In this document: piece after piece, positions 18,399 to 28,500 of the stretch
Layout: every line of letters starts with the position of its first letter
Position numbering within the stretch: the first letter of the stretch is position 1
Assembly: GCF_003347495.1 (NCBI RefSeq)
Contig: NZ_QCXY01000007.1
Location: forward strand, 248,001 to 312,000
DNA: 64,000 bases
From: Pleomorphovibrio marinus
GTDB taxonomy: Bacteria; Bacteroidota; Bacteroidia; Cytophagales; Cyclobacteriaceae
Reading direction: 5' to 3'
The notes under the pieces: model-generated
What the model was told of the DNA's origin: nothing
What the model saw: the letters and a program-made list of their open reading frames with translations, nothing else
Database searches by the model: none
Made by a program: the position numbers and the translations under genes

Positions 18399-19033
18399 TC
18401 ATTTTTGGGGTTGAAAACCTCGTTTGGCCATGATCTGTATTTACAGATCCAGGTCATCAATAAATTTACCCCGGAGTGAAAAACCATTAACAAAAAAATG
18501 GCCAAAAGAGGAACCCCAAATAACTGTAGGGGCCAATTATACGTCCAAACGCCCATGTTGATGGTGATGATTTCTCCCAAAGTGGGAAATATCATCACCA
18601 CCAGAAGGGCTAAAAGCCACTTATGTTTGTCATTTGTTAGGCGCATAGCCGAAAACAGATTTTTCTCCAATCGGTAGATGAAGGTAAATGCCAATGCCCA
18701 GGCAAATGGCAGCCAAGCAGGAAACTCTCGCTGACCAAGGTCATGGTATTCCCAATGTCCAAAATAAATACCCCACAATTCGCAGCAAACTCCCAGAGCT
18801 CCACTTATGATGGCTCCAGTAAGTAACACCCTTCCTTCTTCAGGGTCGTTTTTCCATCCTTTATAGAGAGAATATCCCAGGTATATTGCCAAGAAGCCCC
18901 CTACTGCAAAGTCCAAATGGTGTAAAGCCCCTATAAATACTCCTGCTAGCAGGATTTTCAGTAGATTTTTACTTATAACCTCTTGTGCCTTTTTCAAGGA
19001 AGGTTTGGAAGTGTCTGCTGTTATTTGTTTCAA
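18365..19033 (-). CDS. Multi-pass membrane protein of unknown function
   Basis: The 222-residue product has about six or seven transmembrane segments, beginning around LLKILLAGVFIGALHHL and ending around PLLAIFLLMVFHSGVNLLM. Conserved-looking polar residues lie in or near helices: HHLDFAVGG, CCELWGIYFGHWEYHDLGQREFPAWLP and GEIITINMGVWTYNW. The glutamate/histidine/aspartate content suggests a catalytic or ion-handling membrane protein, but I do not recognise the family. It is the last gene of a four-gene minus-strand operon, 14 bp after the sirtuin, and its 3' end overlaps the convergent gene by 34 bp. Confidence 0.7.
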   Translation of the reverse strand: MKQITADTSKPSLKKAQEVISKNLLKILLAGVFIGALHHLDFAVGGFLAIYLGYSLYKGWKNDPEEGRVLLTGAIISGALGVCCELWGIYFGHWEYHDLGQREFPAWLPFAWALAFTFIYRLEKNLFSAMRLTNDKHKWLLALLVVMIFPTLGEIITINMGVWTYNWPLQLFGVPLLAIFLLMVFHSGVNLLMTWICKYRSWPNEVFNPKNDHRTTVSSVAK

Positions 19034-19047
19034 GATTTCTATATCTT

Positions 19048-19740
19048 TTAAAAATGTCTGTCTCTTAATATCTCTGCCATTTTCACCACCCCGGTACTTG
19101 CTTTGGCCTCTATTTTTGTGAGGTTTTGCATAGCAGGAAGTACAGGTAATTTAATGTCGATCAAAAATTTAGGGACTTCCGCTGAACAATACATGATCAG
19201 CCCTGCGGCTGGATATACGAGCAAGGATGTGCCAACAACAGCGAAAATATCCGCTTGTTCTGCCGTATTGATGGCGGATTCCATCATGGGTACCTGCTCC
19301 CCAAACCAGACAATAAAAGGTCGGAGTTGGGAGCCTTTTTCACACTTGTCCCCCAGCTTGATTTCCCATCCATTCACAGGGTAAACCAGTGAAGGATCAG
19401 CAGTACTTTGGGCTTTAAACAGTTCCCCGTGCAGATGTATGACTTTTGAGGAGCCGGCTTTCTCATGCAGGTCATCCACGTTCTGGGTGATAATGGTGAC
19501 ATCAAAATCCTTTTCCAAATCCGCCAATAAGAGATGTGCAGAGTTGGGCTTGGCATTCAGGCAGGCTTTGCGACGCTGATTGTAAAAATCAAGTACCAGC
19601 TCCCTGTTTTTGTGCCAGCCCTCCGGAGAAGCCACCTCCATTACATCGTGACCTTCCCAAAGTCCATTTTGGTCCCGGAATGTACTTATACCGCTCTCCG
19701 CTGAAATACCAGCTCCGGTTAACACCACTAATCTTTTCAT
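19048..19740 (-). CDS. cobB: Sirtuin-type NAD-dependent protein deacylase (CobB-like, class III)
   Basis: The 230-residue enzyme has the NAD-binding GAGISAESGISTFRD block (residues 9-23), TQNVDDLHEKAG (85-96) and the catalytic histidine in IHLHGE (His104). Y53-N-Q-R56 corresponds to the Tyr-x-x-Arg pair that gives class III sirtuins preference for succinyl- or malonyl-lysine, so desuccinylation is likely besides deacetylation. The usual zinc-ribbon cysteines are largely missing: only one cysteine (DKCEKGSQLRP) remains in that region, as I recall for other Bacteroidota members. The gene start overlaps the stop of the OmpA-domain gene by one base (TAATG), suggesting coupled translation. Confidence 0.92.
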   Translation of the reverse strand: MKRLVVLTGAGISAESGISTFRDQNGLWEGHDVMEVASPEGWHKNRELVLDFYNQRRKACLNAKPNSAHLLLADLEKDFDVTIITQNVDDLHEKAGSSKVIHLHGELFKAQSTADPSLVYPVNGWEIKLGDKCEKGSQLRPFIVWFGEQVPMMESAINTAEQADIFAVVGTSLLVYPAAGLIMYCSAEVPKFLIDIKLPVLPAMQNLTKIEAKASTGVVKMAEILRDRHF

Positions 19741-22139
19741 TACTCTCTTTGTTGCAGGGGCACATGGGGAGATCTAAGCATGATTTCTACTTTCCTGTCC
19801 TCTTCCTTTGAACCCCGCTTTTGACCCCTTACTAAAAGGCCTCCCGGCTTTTCCTCTATTCTTTCTTCCCTTAAGCCAAAATTTTCCACCAATAAGGTTT
19901 TTACATGGGAAACCCTTCTTTGAACCAACTGTAAGTTATAGTTAACATTTCCGGTATTGTCCGCAAATCCCGACAAAGTTACATAATATTCAGGTTGATC
20001 CCTTAATATTTGAACAATGGGCTTCAACTTTTCTGTTTCTTCCTCGCTAAGCTCATATTTATTGATCTCAAAAAATACTTCTACTTTGCTGTTTGCCAAC
20101 CCTACAATTACTTCTCTTTCAAGCAATACCGTATCTATCCTCAGGGTCCCAAGGTTTTGCAGAGAATCCAAAATTGGACTACTGATTTCTGGGAGTGTAA
20201 TTTCCATCAAATCAAGACTGTCTTTTCCAAGACTGTCCTGATCAAGAATTACTGCACTTGGCGCTATGTTCTGCATTTCCATGGCCGAGGTGTCTACTGG
20301 TTCTTTCGCTGTTCCTTGACTTCTTTGTCCTGTCCTAGGAATAAAAATAGGGGCAAAAGAAGTCCTTTGGTTTCTCCTGTCCTGGGTTTCAGGGTATCGA
20401 TAATACCCGGGAGTGCTTCTATATGCAGAAGGCTCTTCCCTGAATGTTTCTTGTCGTTCTGATGCTCCTGGTCTTTCTCTTATGAATTCCTGGTAATAAG
20501 GGGCTTCAGGATAATATCTATAGGGAGAGGCAGGAGGAAGATCCTGTTCTCTCTGCGGAATTGATGCAAAGGGTGGGGCCGGAGCTACACTGGCCCTTTC
20601 TTCCAATGCATATGGCTGGGTGCTAAGGGGAGAGCCATAGGTTTGTGGCAGCGGTGGACCTGCCATACCTTGACGCAATGACTGGTTGATATGGTATGGC
20701 AGCTTTTCCAATTCATCCCAAAACGCCAAACTATCCCTGGTTCCATATGTAGGAAAAGCAGCCAATCTTCTCAGGCTATCCACCTGTGCACCTTCTAGAG
20801 CAATTGCCTGTTCCAAATAATTTTTTTTCTGTCTTACACTATCCATTTGGTTAGTAATGGTTTGACGGAGCAAATCTAATTCCTCCAGACGTAAGCTGTC
20901 ATTTCTGGAAAGGGAGTCTTGGTTCAAAAGCTGTTGGGTTTCCAATTCCAGGTTTTCCTGTTTGTTTTCTAGCCTTTCTTCAAAACGTTGTACCTGGTCC
21001 TTTTCAAAGGACTTATTTAAAACACCCATTTCCCCTTGCATGGCCTGCATTTGGAAATTAAGGGCATTCATTCTCTGGTCGGGAGGGTTTATTTGGATAA
21101 ACGTGAAATATTGGTTGCCCTTTTCCTCTGATGGTACAAGGGTATCCGGCATCAGGTTGTCACTTTCAAACTCATCCAATACGGCATGTGAAATGGGTTG
21201 TCCCTCATACCTTGCTGTACTGGAAGGAGAAACCCGCGATGCTCTAAACGCTTGTTTGGAAGGAAGAAAACTGAACTTCAGGCCTACTTGGTGAAAAACG
21301 TAGATGTCATTATGCCCATTATTGGCTCCCCGAAATGGGGTTTCGGGCGTGGCTGGTTGATTTCCAGGCATGGCGGCATATTCCTGAAATGGAGATTCAT
21401 AGGAGTCTCTGTAGGGTCCACTCACATCATCCAGGTAATCTGTACCCGATAATCTGAAATCAGATTGTACAAACAACTCCAGGGACCTTGCAATCCTGAA
21501 TCTTAGTCCCAAGCCCAGGTTTGCATAGAAAGTAGTGGTCGTATAGCCTCCGGGTACTTCCGTTTCCAAAGAAGTCAAATCTGATTCGAAATGCCTGTTA
21601 TTGATGTGCTCCCTGCTACTGTAATCATACCAATTTCCCCAATCATCCAATAGATCCCCCTTTACCTCAAAGTTCATTATCCCTGCCCCAAGTGTGAAAT
21701 ATGGCGCCAAAAAGGCATGTTTGTTTAGAATTTTTCCATTATCCATTTTAAAAACAAAAGCCAACCCTGCATCCTGCACCCTTGTTCTGAAATTCAAAGC
21801 CCTCTCAAAGTTGGGCAGGTCCGTCCTCAGCACCCCATCCCTGTTCACATATCGGTCGCTCATAGAGAAATCATATTGCCCTACCTGCAGCATTAGGCCT
21901 ACTGAGGAGCTTAGCCTCCTTTCCAGGGAAAAAGCAAAGGAATAATCGGGTATGTAATTTGGATTATATTCATAAAGCCTGAAAACATCCCCCAATCCTT
22001 CTATGAGGTAGGGACTGAGGTCGCCATAATAATTGGTGAATCCCACTCCGGCTCCTATGCGGTATTTGTAGGGATCCAATTGGGAATGGGACTGAAAGGC
22101 GAGCAGTAAGGAACACAAACCTAAAATGAACTTTTTCAT
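19740..22139 (-). CDS. OmpA-family envelope protein with N-terminal beta-barrel and long coiled-coil/proline-rich linker
   Basis: The 799-residue product has a signal peptide (LLAFQSHSQ). Residues about 20-290 resemble a small outer-membrane beta-barrel (YRIGAGVGFTNYYGDLSPYL opening, alternating aromatic strands). A coiled-coil region about 350-460 is rich in Gln, Glu and Leu (FEKDQVQRFEERLENKQENL), followed by a Pro/Tyr/Arg-rich disordered linker (about 500-620). The C-terminal OmpA domain (about 690-795) contains VFFEINKYELSEEE and LSGFADNTGNVNYNLQLVQRR, the residues that bind peptidoglycan diaminopimelate. The protein should tie the outer membrane to the cell wall. It follows the preceding outer-membrane gene by 10 bp. 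Confidence 0.85.
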   Translation of the reverse strand: MKKFILGLCSLLLAFQSHSQLDPYKYRIGAGVGFTNYYGDLSPYLIEGLGDVFRLYEYNPNYIPDYSFAFSLERRLSSSVGLMLQVGQYDFSMSDRYVNRDGVLRTDLPNFERALNFRTRVQDAGLAFVFKMDNGKILNKHAFLAPYFTLGAGIMNFEVKGDLLDDWGNWYDYSSREHINNRHFESDLTSLETEVPGGYTTTTFYANLGLGLRFRIARSLELFVQSDFRLSGTDYLDDVSGPYRDSYESPFQEYAAMPGNQPATPETPFRGANNGHNDIYVFHQVGLKFSFLPSKQAFRASRVSPSSTARYEGQPISHAVLDEFESDNLMPDTLVPSEEKGNQYFTFIQINPPDQRMNALNFQMQAMQGEMGVLNKSFEKDQVQRFEERLENKQENLELETQQLLNQDSLSRNDSLRLEELDLLRQTITNQMDSVRQKKNYLEQAIALEGAQVDSLRRLAAFPTYGTRDSLAFWDELEKLPYHINQSLRQGMAGPPLPQTYGSPLSTQPYALEERASVAPAPPFASIPQREQDLPPASPYRYYPEAPYYQEFIRERPGASERQETFREEPSAYRSTPGYYRYPETQDRRNQRTSFAPIFIPRTGQRSQGTAKEPVDTSAMEMQNIAPSAVILDQDSLGKDSLDLMEITLPEISSPILDSLQNLGTLRIDTVLLEREVIVGLANSKVEVFFEINKYELSEEETEKLKPIVQILRDQPEYYVTLSGFADNTGNVNYNLQLVQRRVSHVKTLLVENFGLREERIEEKPGGLLVRGQKRGSKEEDRKVEIMLRSPHVPLQQRE

Positions 22140-22149
22140 GGCTTCCGTT

Positions 22150-23307
22150 TTATCTGTTTCCGAGGCCTAGCCACAGGTTGAATTCCAGGCTAAAACCGAT
22201 AAAAGGATAGATGGTTACATTTTCTAAATTACCATTCACCTCTGAAGATGTAAGGGCAGCTCCTGCATTAAACTTCAAAATTCTCAGCATGGTATATCCC
22301 AATCCAAAATATAGGGGTCTCCCCACGATGGGTCCGGAAATCCGGATGCCATCATTGTTTTCCATGTTGGTTAGCATTACACCAGTATTCAGGGAGGCAT
22401 TTCCCAAAAACTTGGTGAAGGCTCTTCTGCCCAATGGCATTGCCACCCCTATGAAGGGTGCAGTACCATAGTCTAGGTTGTTGAAGTCCCCGCTGAAGTA
22501 GGTACCTCCATAGCCTACATTCAAAGGCAGGTAAAAGGGTCTTTTTTCAGAGGGGTAGTTTTCCACTTCCCGGATATCTACCAGCAGGAGCAAGTTACCT
22601 CTGAGGTACTGTTCTACCTCCGACTGAGTAAGGTCAATAAGTTCATTGATGAGCTGCTCTGCATAAATGGCCCTGTCGTCAGATAACTCGTCATCTTTTC
22701 GAAGGATATTAAAGCGTGCGTTCCTAAGTCTGAGGCTATGGGTTTGGTCAATTTTTTGCCTGACCACATCACTAAAACCCGGAAAGGCCTGATCGAAGGG
22801 GTGGGCGTAATTTCCAATACCCTGTTCAACGATTTCGTTGAGTTGGGTGTACATTACCTGTTTGGCCGCCAGGGATTGCAAGCCCCTTCTGCTCACTTCG
22901 TAATTGGCCCGGATGTAAGCCGAAAGGTTATTAGAAATGGCCTCCCTTAACCCCTGAAGGTCAGCGCTGCCCGCCCGTTCATAGTACCGGAATTTGAGTG
23001 TGTAGGGCTCATTACTCCTAAGAGGGTCGGAAATATAGATTTCAAATTGGTTGGTTTCCATTCTGTATGGAGCCCTCCAGGAGTAGGTTACAGCACTGGC
23101 CGGTGACCTTCTGGCTCTATGGATGTCAACAGTGACCATCCTTACCTCCTCGGGTATACTTCCCCTTATGGTGAATCTTTCTTCCGAAGGAAGAGCAAGC
23201 CCTCCATTTAGTTGATTCCTTTCCGGTATATAGGAAACGGATTTAATCTGTGCGTATAAAGAGAAGTTTAAAAGTACAAGAATTATCAGAAGTAGAGGTT
23301 TTTGCAT
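22150..23307 (-). CDS. Secreted envelope protein of unknown function
   Basis: The 385-residue product has a signal peptide (LLNFSLYAQ-I). The first 130 mature residues look like a beta-sandwich (VTVDIHRARRSP, YTLKFRYYERAG). Residues about 130-250 are helical and charged. The C-terminal 130 residues contain short amphipathic strands (NVGYGGTYFSGDF, PFIGVAMPLGRRAF, FIGFSLEFNLWLGLGNR) typical of an outer-membrane or surface-exposed barrel-like domain. I do not recognise a named family. It is the first gene of the operon with the OmpA-domain protein, sirtuin and membrane protein, so a cell-envelope role is the most reasonable guess. Confidence 0.7.
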   Translation of the reverse strand: MQKPLLLIILVLLNFSLYAQIKSVSYIPERNQLNGGLALPSEERFTIRGSIPEEVRMVTVDIHRARRSPASAVTYSWRAPYRMETNQFEIYISDPLRSNEPYTLKFRYYERAGSADLQGLREAISNNLSAYIRANYEVSRRGLQSLAAKQVMYTQLNEIVEQGIGNYAHPFDQAFPGFSDVVRQKIDQTHSLRLRNARFNILRKDDELSDDRAIYAEQLINELIDLTQSEVEQYLRGNLLLLVDIREVENYPSEKRPFYLPLNVGYGGTYFSGDFNNLDYGTAPFIGVAMPLGRRAFTKFLGNASLNTGVMLTNMENNDGIRISGPIVGRPLYFGLGYTMLRILKFNAGAALTSSEVNGNLENVTIYPFIGFSLEFNLWLGLGNR

Positions 23308-23638
23308 CTATTTTGGTGACGTTTATTTAGGGTTAATAACCAATGAGTACTCAAAATGTTAATTTTTTGCGGCATTTCCTATTATCAATATACAGTTGTA
23401 GGGATGTATTCAAAATCTTTTTTTTATAGTACTTTGGACCAAATAAAAATTCTTTAGAAATGAGTTCGTAAAACCAGGGTGCTAAAAATCAAGGGTTTGT
23501 TCTTCATGTTGGAGTTGGAAAACTATTTTAAAACAAAAGCACTTTTTTTCTCTTAATGAATTTTAGTTTATTTTTGATGACGAAATGTAGGTTTCAAGAA
23601 TTTAAGTTGGGTATCAATGGTAATTTTATTGGATTGAA
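23308..23638. other. Divergent intergenic region without recognised sites
   Basis: The 331 bp between the envelope-protein operon and the NrtR-like regulator are AT-rich. They contain T-runs (for example near 23420 and 23541) but no convincing promoter box, repeat shared with other gaps, or reading frame. Confidence 0.45.
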
Positions 23639-24313
23639 ATGTATGTATCAGTAGACTGTGTGCTTTTTGGCTATGATAAAGAATTGAGCATTTTCCTAAT
23701 TAGAAGGACCAATCCATATTTCAAAAATAAATGGTCCTTGCCCGGAAGTATAATTTTTGAGGATGAGAGTTTGGAATCTGCCGCAGAACGTACCATTTAT
23801 GAGCTTCTCGGTTTATCAGGGGTTAAAATGAAACAGGTACAGGCTTTCGGGGACCCAGGCAGGACTTTCAATAAACCCAGGATTCTGACTGTTGCTTATC
23901 TTTGTCTGCTTGATAGAAGTAAACATAACCTAGAAGTTAAGGTGAAAAACAGAACGTTTATTTCACAGACAAACGAAGAGGAAATTATTCTGGAAGGCCG
24001 TTGGTTTCCTGCCATTCAGATTAGCAACTTGCCACAAGACCACTCAGAAATTGCTCGATTCTCCCTCAATTTCTTGAAGGAAAGTTTTAAAGGTGGTTCA
24101 ACTGGCCTAGCCTTATTACCGGACAAATTCCAAATAAAGGAGTTGCAAAAGCTCTATGAATCCATTTTTTGTACCAATTATGATCCTAGTAATTTTCGCA
24201 AAAAGATGATTAAAGAACATCAACTAGTAGAGTGGAAAAACGATACTATCCAAGGAAGGGGTAAGAAGACAAAATTTTATTCACTCCCAAGAATACCATC
24301 AAAATCTATTTGA
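23639..24313 (+). CDS. NrtR/AraR-like transcriptional regulator (degenerate Nudix plus winged helix)
   Basis: The 224-residue protein has an N-terminal Nudix-like domain (about 1-140) and a C-terminal winged-helix region (about 150-224: PDKFQIKELQKLYESIF, then NFRKKMIKE and a basic wing GRGKKTKFYSL). The Nudix box GSIIFEDESLESAAERTIYE lacks the catalytic REUXEE glutamates (RTIYELLG), so hydrolysis is unlikely and the domain probably senses a ligand. Related Bacteroidota proteins such as AraR regulate sugar catabolism. Its position beside an AraC-family gene and upstream of a SusCD pair supports a role in controlling PUL 1. It converges with the AraC gene, with 23 bp between stops. Confidence 0.85.
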   Translation: MYVSVDCVLFGYDKELSIFLIRRTNPYFKNKWSLPGSIIFEDESLESAAERTIYELLGLSGVKMKQVQAFGDPGRTFNKPRILTVAYLCLLDRSKHNLEVKVKNRTFISQTNEEEIILEGRWFPAIQISNLPQDHSEIARFSLNFLKESFKGGSTGLALLPDKFQIKELQKLYESIFCTNYDPSNFRKKMIKEHQLVEWKNDTIQGRGKKTKFYSLPRIPSKSI

Positions 24314-24336
24314 TTTATTTGCTCGAACATTGCAAC

Positions 24337-25209
24337 TCAACCACTAAAGTTCCTGGATTTAAGGAATTGTGTTGGGGATACTTTTTTGATTTCCTTGAAT
24401 TTCCTGTTAAAATTAGACAAGTTCTTAAATCCCGATTCGTAGCAAGCCTCGGCTATGTTCATCTCATTTTCTATGAGAATCCTGCAAGCATACCCGATTT
24501 TAATTTCGTTTACATATTGAATGAAGGTTTTTTGGTGGATTTTTTTAAAATACCTACTGAAGGAGGAAGGGTTCATGTTCAAAATTCCTGCTGCTGATTC
24601 TAAACTGATGCCGTCTTTGAAATTGTCTTGGATGTACCTGTACAGTTTTTCAATTTTGTTCCCCGCATTGGCATTTTTTTCAGCAGAAAAACTATTACAA
24701 GAAAGTATTTCTTGGTTTTTACTGTCAACCAAAAACTTAAGGACATCAAGAATCATTATTACCCTATCCAACTCCTGACAATTTTTGAGTTGGTTCATTT
24801 TCCCCATCACCTCATTGATGTCAATAGAACTGAAAAAAATCCCCTTAGTAGATTTGGCGAATATCTGCTTGATCCTACTGAACTCAGGAATATGGACAAG
24901 GCATTGGGTGAAACTTTCCATAAAGTGGATAACCACTGCCTGAGGCCGTTGGTAGGAGGGTGATTTTTGACTTGGTTCCTCCATTTGCCAAAAGTGTGGC
25001 AGATTCCCTCCAATAAGTACCACATCTCCGGGATTGAAATTTTTTATGGCATCCCCAATATATAGATTACCAGTACCATTCAGGATTATTGCCAACTCTG
25101 GTTCTGAATGATAATGCCAAACTTTCAAAAATTGATGGGATTGAAAATCCAGACTGAATGAGCAGTTTTGATGAATAGACCTCGTTAATTTTTGCATTTG
25201 TGCCACCAT
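24337..25209 (-). CDS. AraC-family transcriptional regulator with cupin sensor domain
   Basis: The 290-residue protein has an N-terminal AraC-type cupin (about 15-110: FLKVWHYHSEPELAIILNG, FNPGDVVLIGGNLPHFW) and a C-terminal double helix-turn-helix (about 190-290: GISLESAAGILNMNPSSFSRYFKK and MNIAEACYESGFKNLSNFNRKFK). It should bind a small sugar or signal in the cytoplasm and activate transcription. It is transcribed away from the SusC gene at 25593, across a 383-bp region containing a strong inverted repeat. TATTTTTG on the minus strand at 25222-25215 resembles a -7 box immediately before the ATG at 25209; if that box is used, the in-frame ATG at 25197 may be the real start. Confidence 0.92.
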   Translation of the reverse strand: MVAQMQKLTRSIHQNCSFSLDFQSHQFLKVWHYHSEPELAIILNGTGNLYIGDAIKNFNPGDVVLIGGNLPHFWQMEEPSQKSPSYQRPQAVVIHFMESFTQCLVHIPEFSRIKQIFAKSTKGIFFSSIDINEVMGKMNQLKNCQELDRVIMILDVLKFLVDSKNQEILSCNSFSAEKNANAGNKIEKLYRYIQDNFKDGISLESAAGILNMNPSSFSRYFKKIHQKTFIQYVNEIKIGYACRILIENEMNIAEACYESGFKNLSNFNRKFKEIKKVSPTQFLKSRNFSG

Positions 25210-25287
25210 AGGTGCAAAAATAATATTGATTGACTATTGTAACGCGAAATGGTTAATATTTTTTTAGAATTTGTTTTACTTTTTAAA

Positions 25288-25310
25288 TACTTATTACGCT
25301 CCAATAAGTA
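25288..25310. promoter_or_regulatory. Inverted repeat, candidate operator between AraC and SusC genes
   Basis: TACTTATT and AATAAGTA are perfect 8-bp reverse complements separated by 7 bp (total 23 bp). The site lies 78 bp upstream of the AraC gene and 282 bp upstream of SusC. The geometry suits a dimeric regulator, perhaps the NrtR-like protein. The rest of the 383-bp gap is AT-rich and includes the 14-bp palindrome TTTATTATAATAAA near 25336, which may be chance in such DNA. Confidence 0.5.
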
Positions 25311-25592
25311 CAAAAAAATTTATTAAATAGCTGTTTATTATAATAAAAAATGCATTCGTATACCTTAGATCCTAAAAATTTTAAAGGTTAAAAAATACCC
25401 TAAAATTAAAATATGATTTTAAAGGCAAAAAAAGTATCAATAATTGTCAATTTACATGTAGATAAGAAAGGTTAGGTTTTTCAAATTTGTTTTAAAAAAA
25501 CCTAAACTCTGGAAATATGGAAAACACTTGAAATTATTTTTTAAGGAATAATAAGTTGTAGAATAAAGTAGAAACCCAAAAAATCTGAATGT

Positions 25593-28500
25593 ATGAGAAA
25601 AGAATTACTCCTATGCTGTCTTCTATTGATTAGCTATCCAATTTTAGCACAACAAGAAACAGTAACCGGAAAAGTCAGTTCTGCGCAGGATAATGAATTA
25701 TTGCCTGGTGTAAACGTAATGGTGAAAGGTACCAATAGAGGTACTATCACAGACATTGATGGTGAATACCGTATAGATGTCCCTGTGGATGGTATTTTGG
25801 TATTTAGTTTTATTGGTTTTGAACAACAGGAAGTCCCCGTTGGGGGGCGGTCTGTGGTTGATGTCCAATTGAAGGAGGACTTGGGCCGTTTGGACGAGGT
25901 AGTGGTGGTAGGATACGGATCAAAGGTGAAAAGAGACATTACTGGTGCCGTTTCTTCGGTGAAATCGGAGGACCTGGAAAAGGTGCCTTTGCCTTCTTTT
26001 GACCAAGCCCTACAAGGGCAGGCGGCGGGTGTCAATGTTTCTTCAAGTAATGGTGTCCCTGGGGCACCCACCCGAGTGATGATACGTGGAACAAATTCCA
26101 TTTCCAGTGGTACGGAGCCACTTTGGGTAATTGATGGGATGATATTGAGTAACCAAGGGGGTGGGGAAATCTCAGGCTTTGCAAGGTCCAATCACGGTAC
26201 TACTCCACTTAATCCCTTGGCCACCTTAAACCCAAATGACATTGAGTCCATAGAAGTGCTAAAAGATGCTTCCGCTACCGCAATTTACGGGTCTAGAGGT
26301 GCCAACGGGGTCATAATTGTAACTACTAAATCGGGAAAGGGAACAGGCGGCATAGATGTCAATATGACCTATGGGGTCAGTGAAGTGGTCAGAGGCCCAA
26401 TGCAAATTGGATTTACAAATGGGTCAAACTGGTTGTCATTGGTGGATCAAGCCAGGGATAATAGTGGCCTTTTTCCATTTGACCCTAATGCTATTTTAAA
26501 CGATGCAAGGGATCCCAACGCAGTTTTGACTAGGGATCAATTAGCGGATATCAACTGGTTTGACGAGGTCTTAAGGCAGGGAAGCTTTATGGATGTGGGG
26601 GTATCCACTTCCAAGGCCGGAGATGGAATAAAGTATTTTCTATCGGCCAATTATAGGAATGATCAAGGTATACAAACAGGAAGCCAATTGGAACGTTACT
26701 CCACCCGGGCAAATGTAGATTTTGAACCGGTCAAAAACCTGGAAATAGGAACCAGGATCACCTTAAGTTATACCAAACAAAAAAGGCCTCCAAATGGCGG
26801 AGCACCCGGAGGAAACACCAATATGGCAACAGGCGGGTACAACATGGCAATTTCTGGAGCCTTGCCCATATTGCCCATACATCATCCTACCGTAAGCGTG
26901 GATGGAAGACCTATATTATTTGATCCCTTTTCCGGCAGAAACCTCAGAGCCACCGTTAACAGGGACAACTATTTAAACGATGTGGACACCTACCGTGCGT
27001 TAGGGGGATTATTTGCGGAATACAAACTACCTTTTCTCGAGGGACTATCTGTAAGAACTGAACTATCTGCCGACTTGCTGCATACCAGCAATGTGGAGTG
27101 GGGAAATACGGTGATTAGAGAGAGGAGTCCCTATGCCTTTGACTTTTCCTCGACCTTTAACCGATTAAATTACAACCTATATGCCACTTATAACAGGGAG
27201 TTTGCTGATATTCATCATATTAACTTTGTGGTGGGAACAGAAAGTACGACCCAACAGCAGCGCACAAGGAATATCGAGGCACAAGACATATTCGGTGTAA
27301 TGCCAGAGGTGGGAACACCCGGTGACATCATGAGGGTAAGTGCCGGACTAGGTGGTGAGATTTATTTCCGGGGCTTGTTCAGCAGGCTGGATTATAAGTT
27401 AAAGGACAGGTACTTACTTGGTTTTAGTGCCAGAAGGGACGGTTCCTCGGTGTTTATGCCGGAAAATAGATGGGGAAACTTTGTGGCAGTTTCTGGAGGA
27501 TGGATCATCTCTGAAGAGGATTTTATGCAAGGAGTAGCGGGTATGGATTTGCTGAAGTTAAGAGGAAGTTTCGGGCAAACGGGAAACTCTGCTATTAACC
27601 CTTTCGCCACAATGACCACCTATGCGGGCTGGGGCAGGTACGGGGATACTGGTGCAGGGGATCTCCTCGATAATATAGGAAACCAAGGGCTTACTTGGGA
27701 AACAACCGATGCATTCGACCTTGGAGTGGATTTTGAGCTTGTTAACAATAGGGTAAGTGGTAGTATCGGTTACTACAGACAAGATGCTTCCGACTTGTTG
27801 TTGCGGGTCGAAGTTCCTCAATCATCAGGAATATTCGCCAATCAACCACGAATTTGGGCGAACGTAGGAGACCTAAGGAATTACGGTTGGGAATTCGAAA
27901 TTAGCACAGTTAATATCGACAGGAATAATTTTAGATGGAATACCAGTTTTAATTTCACCACAAACCGCAACGAGGTAACGCGGCTGACAGGTGGACAAGG
28001 AGAAGAAATTTATAATGTACAACAGAGTCCACATGTTTCGAGAGTTGGCGACAGACTAGGTTTTTTTAGATTGGCTGAGTATGCGGGCTTACATCCTGAG
28101 GGGGGGTATGAAATGATTTATGAAATGGATAGGGATCATTTTACCGAAACGGGCGAAAGAAGGAGAACCGGAAACACTATACCTGCTACAAGAGCTAATC
28201 TAGCCAATCATTTGTTCGATTTCGAGGAGAAATCTGGTTTGCCCACTTACTTTGGCGGACTAACCAATAACTTTAGTTATCGAGGATTTGAGCTGACGCT
28301 TCAATTTACCTTCCAAGGAGGTAATTATATCTATGATGTGAGTGAGAGAAATACATCTTATATAGGTACAGGTGGAAACGTATTGAGGGAAAGTCTAATG
28401 GGTAATACTTGGACTGAAGCAAATAGGGATGCAGATTGGCCAAAGCTGGTTTGGAACCACAGGTACGATGTTATCAATGAAGACGGAAGTGTTTCGGAGA

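Noticed and set aside
20010-20462. Plus-strand frame of 150 codons opposite the OmpA-domain gene
   Set aside because: It is antisense to the linker and OmpA domain of a clear envelope protein and has Cys/Phe-rich low-quality composition.
25634-26191. Antisense open frame of 185 codons inside SusC
   Set aside because: It covers the conserved regulatory-like and plug domains of SusC, which constrain the sense strand; no start context or motif supports it.
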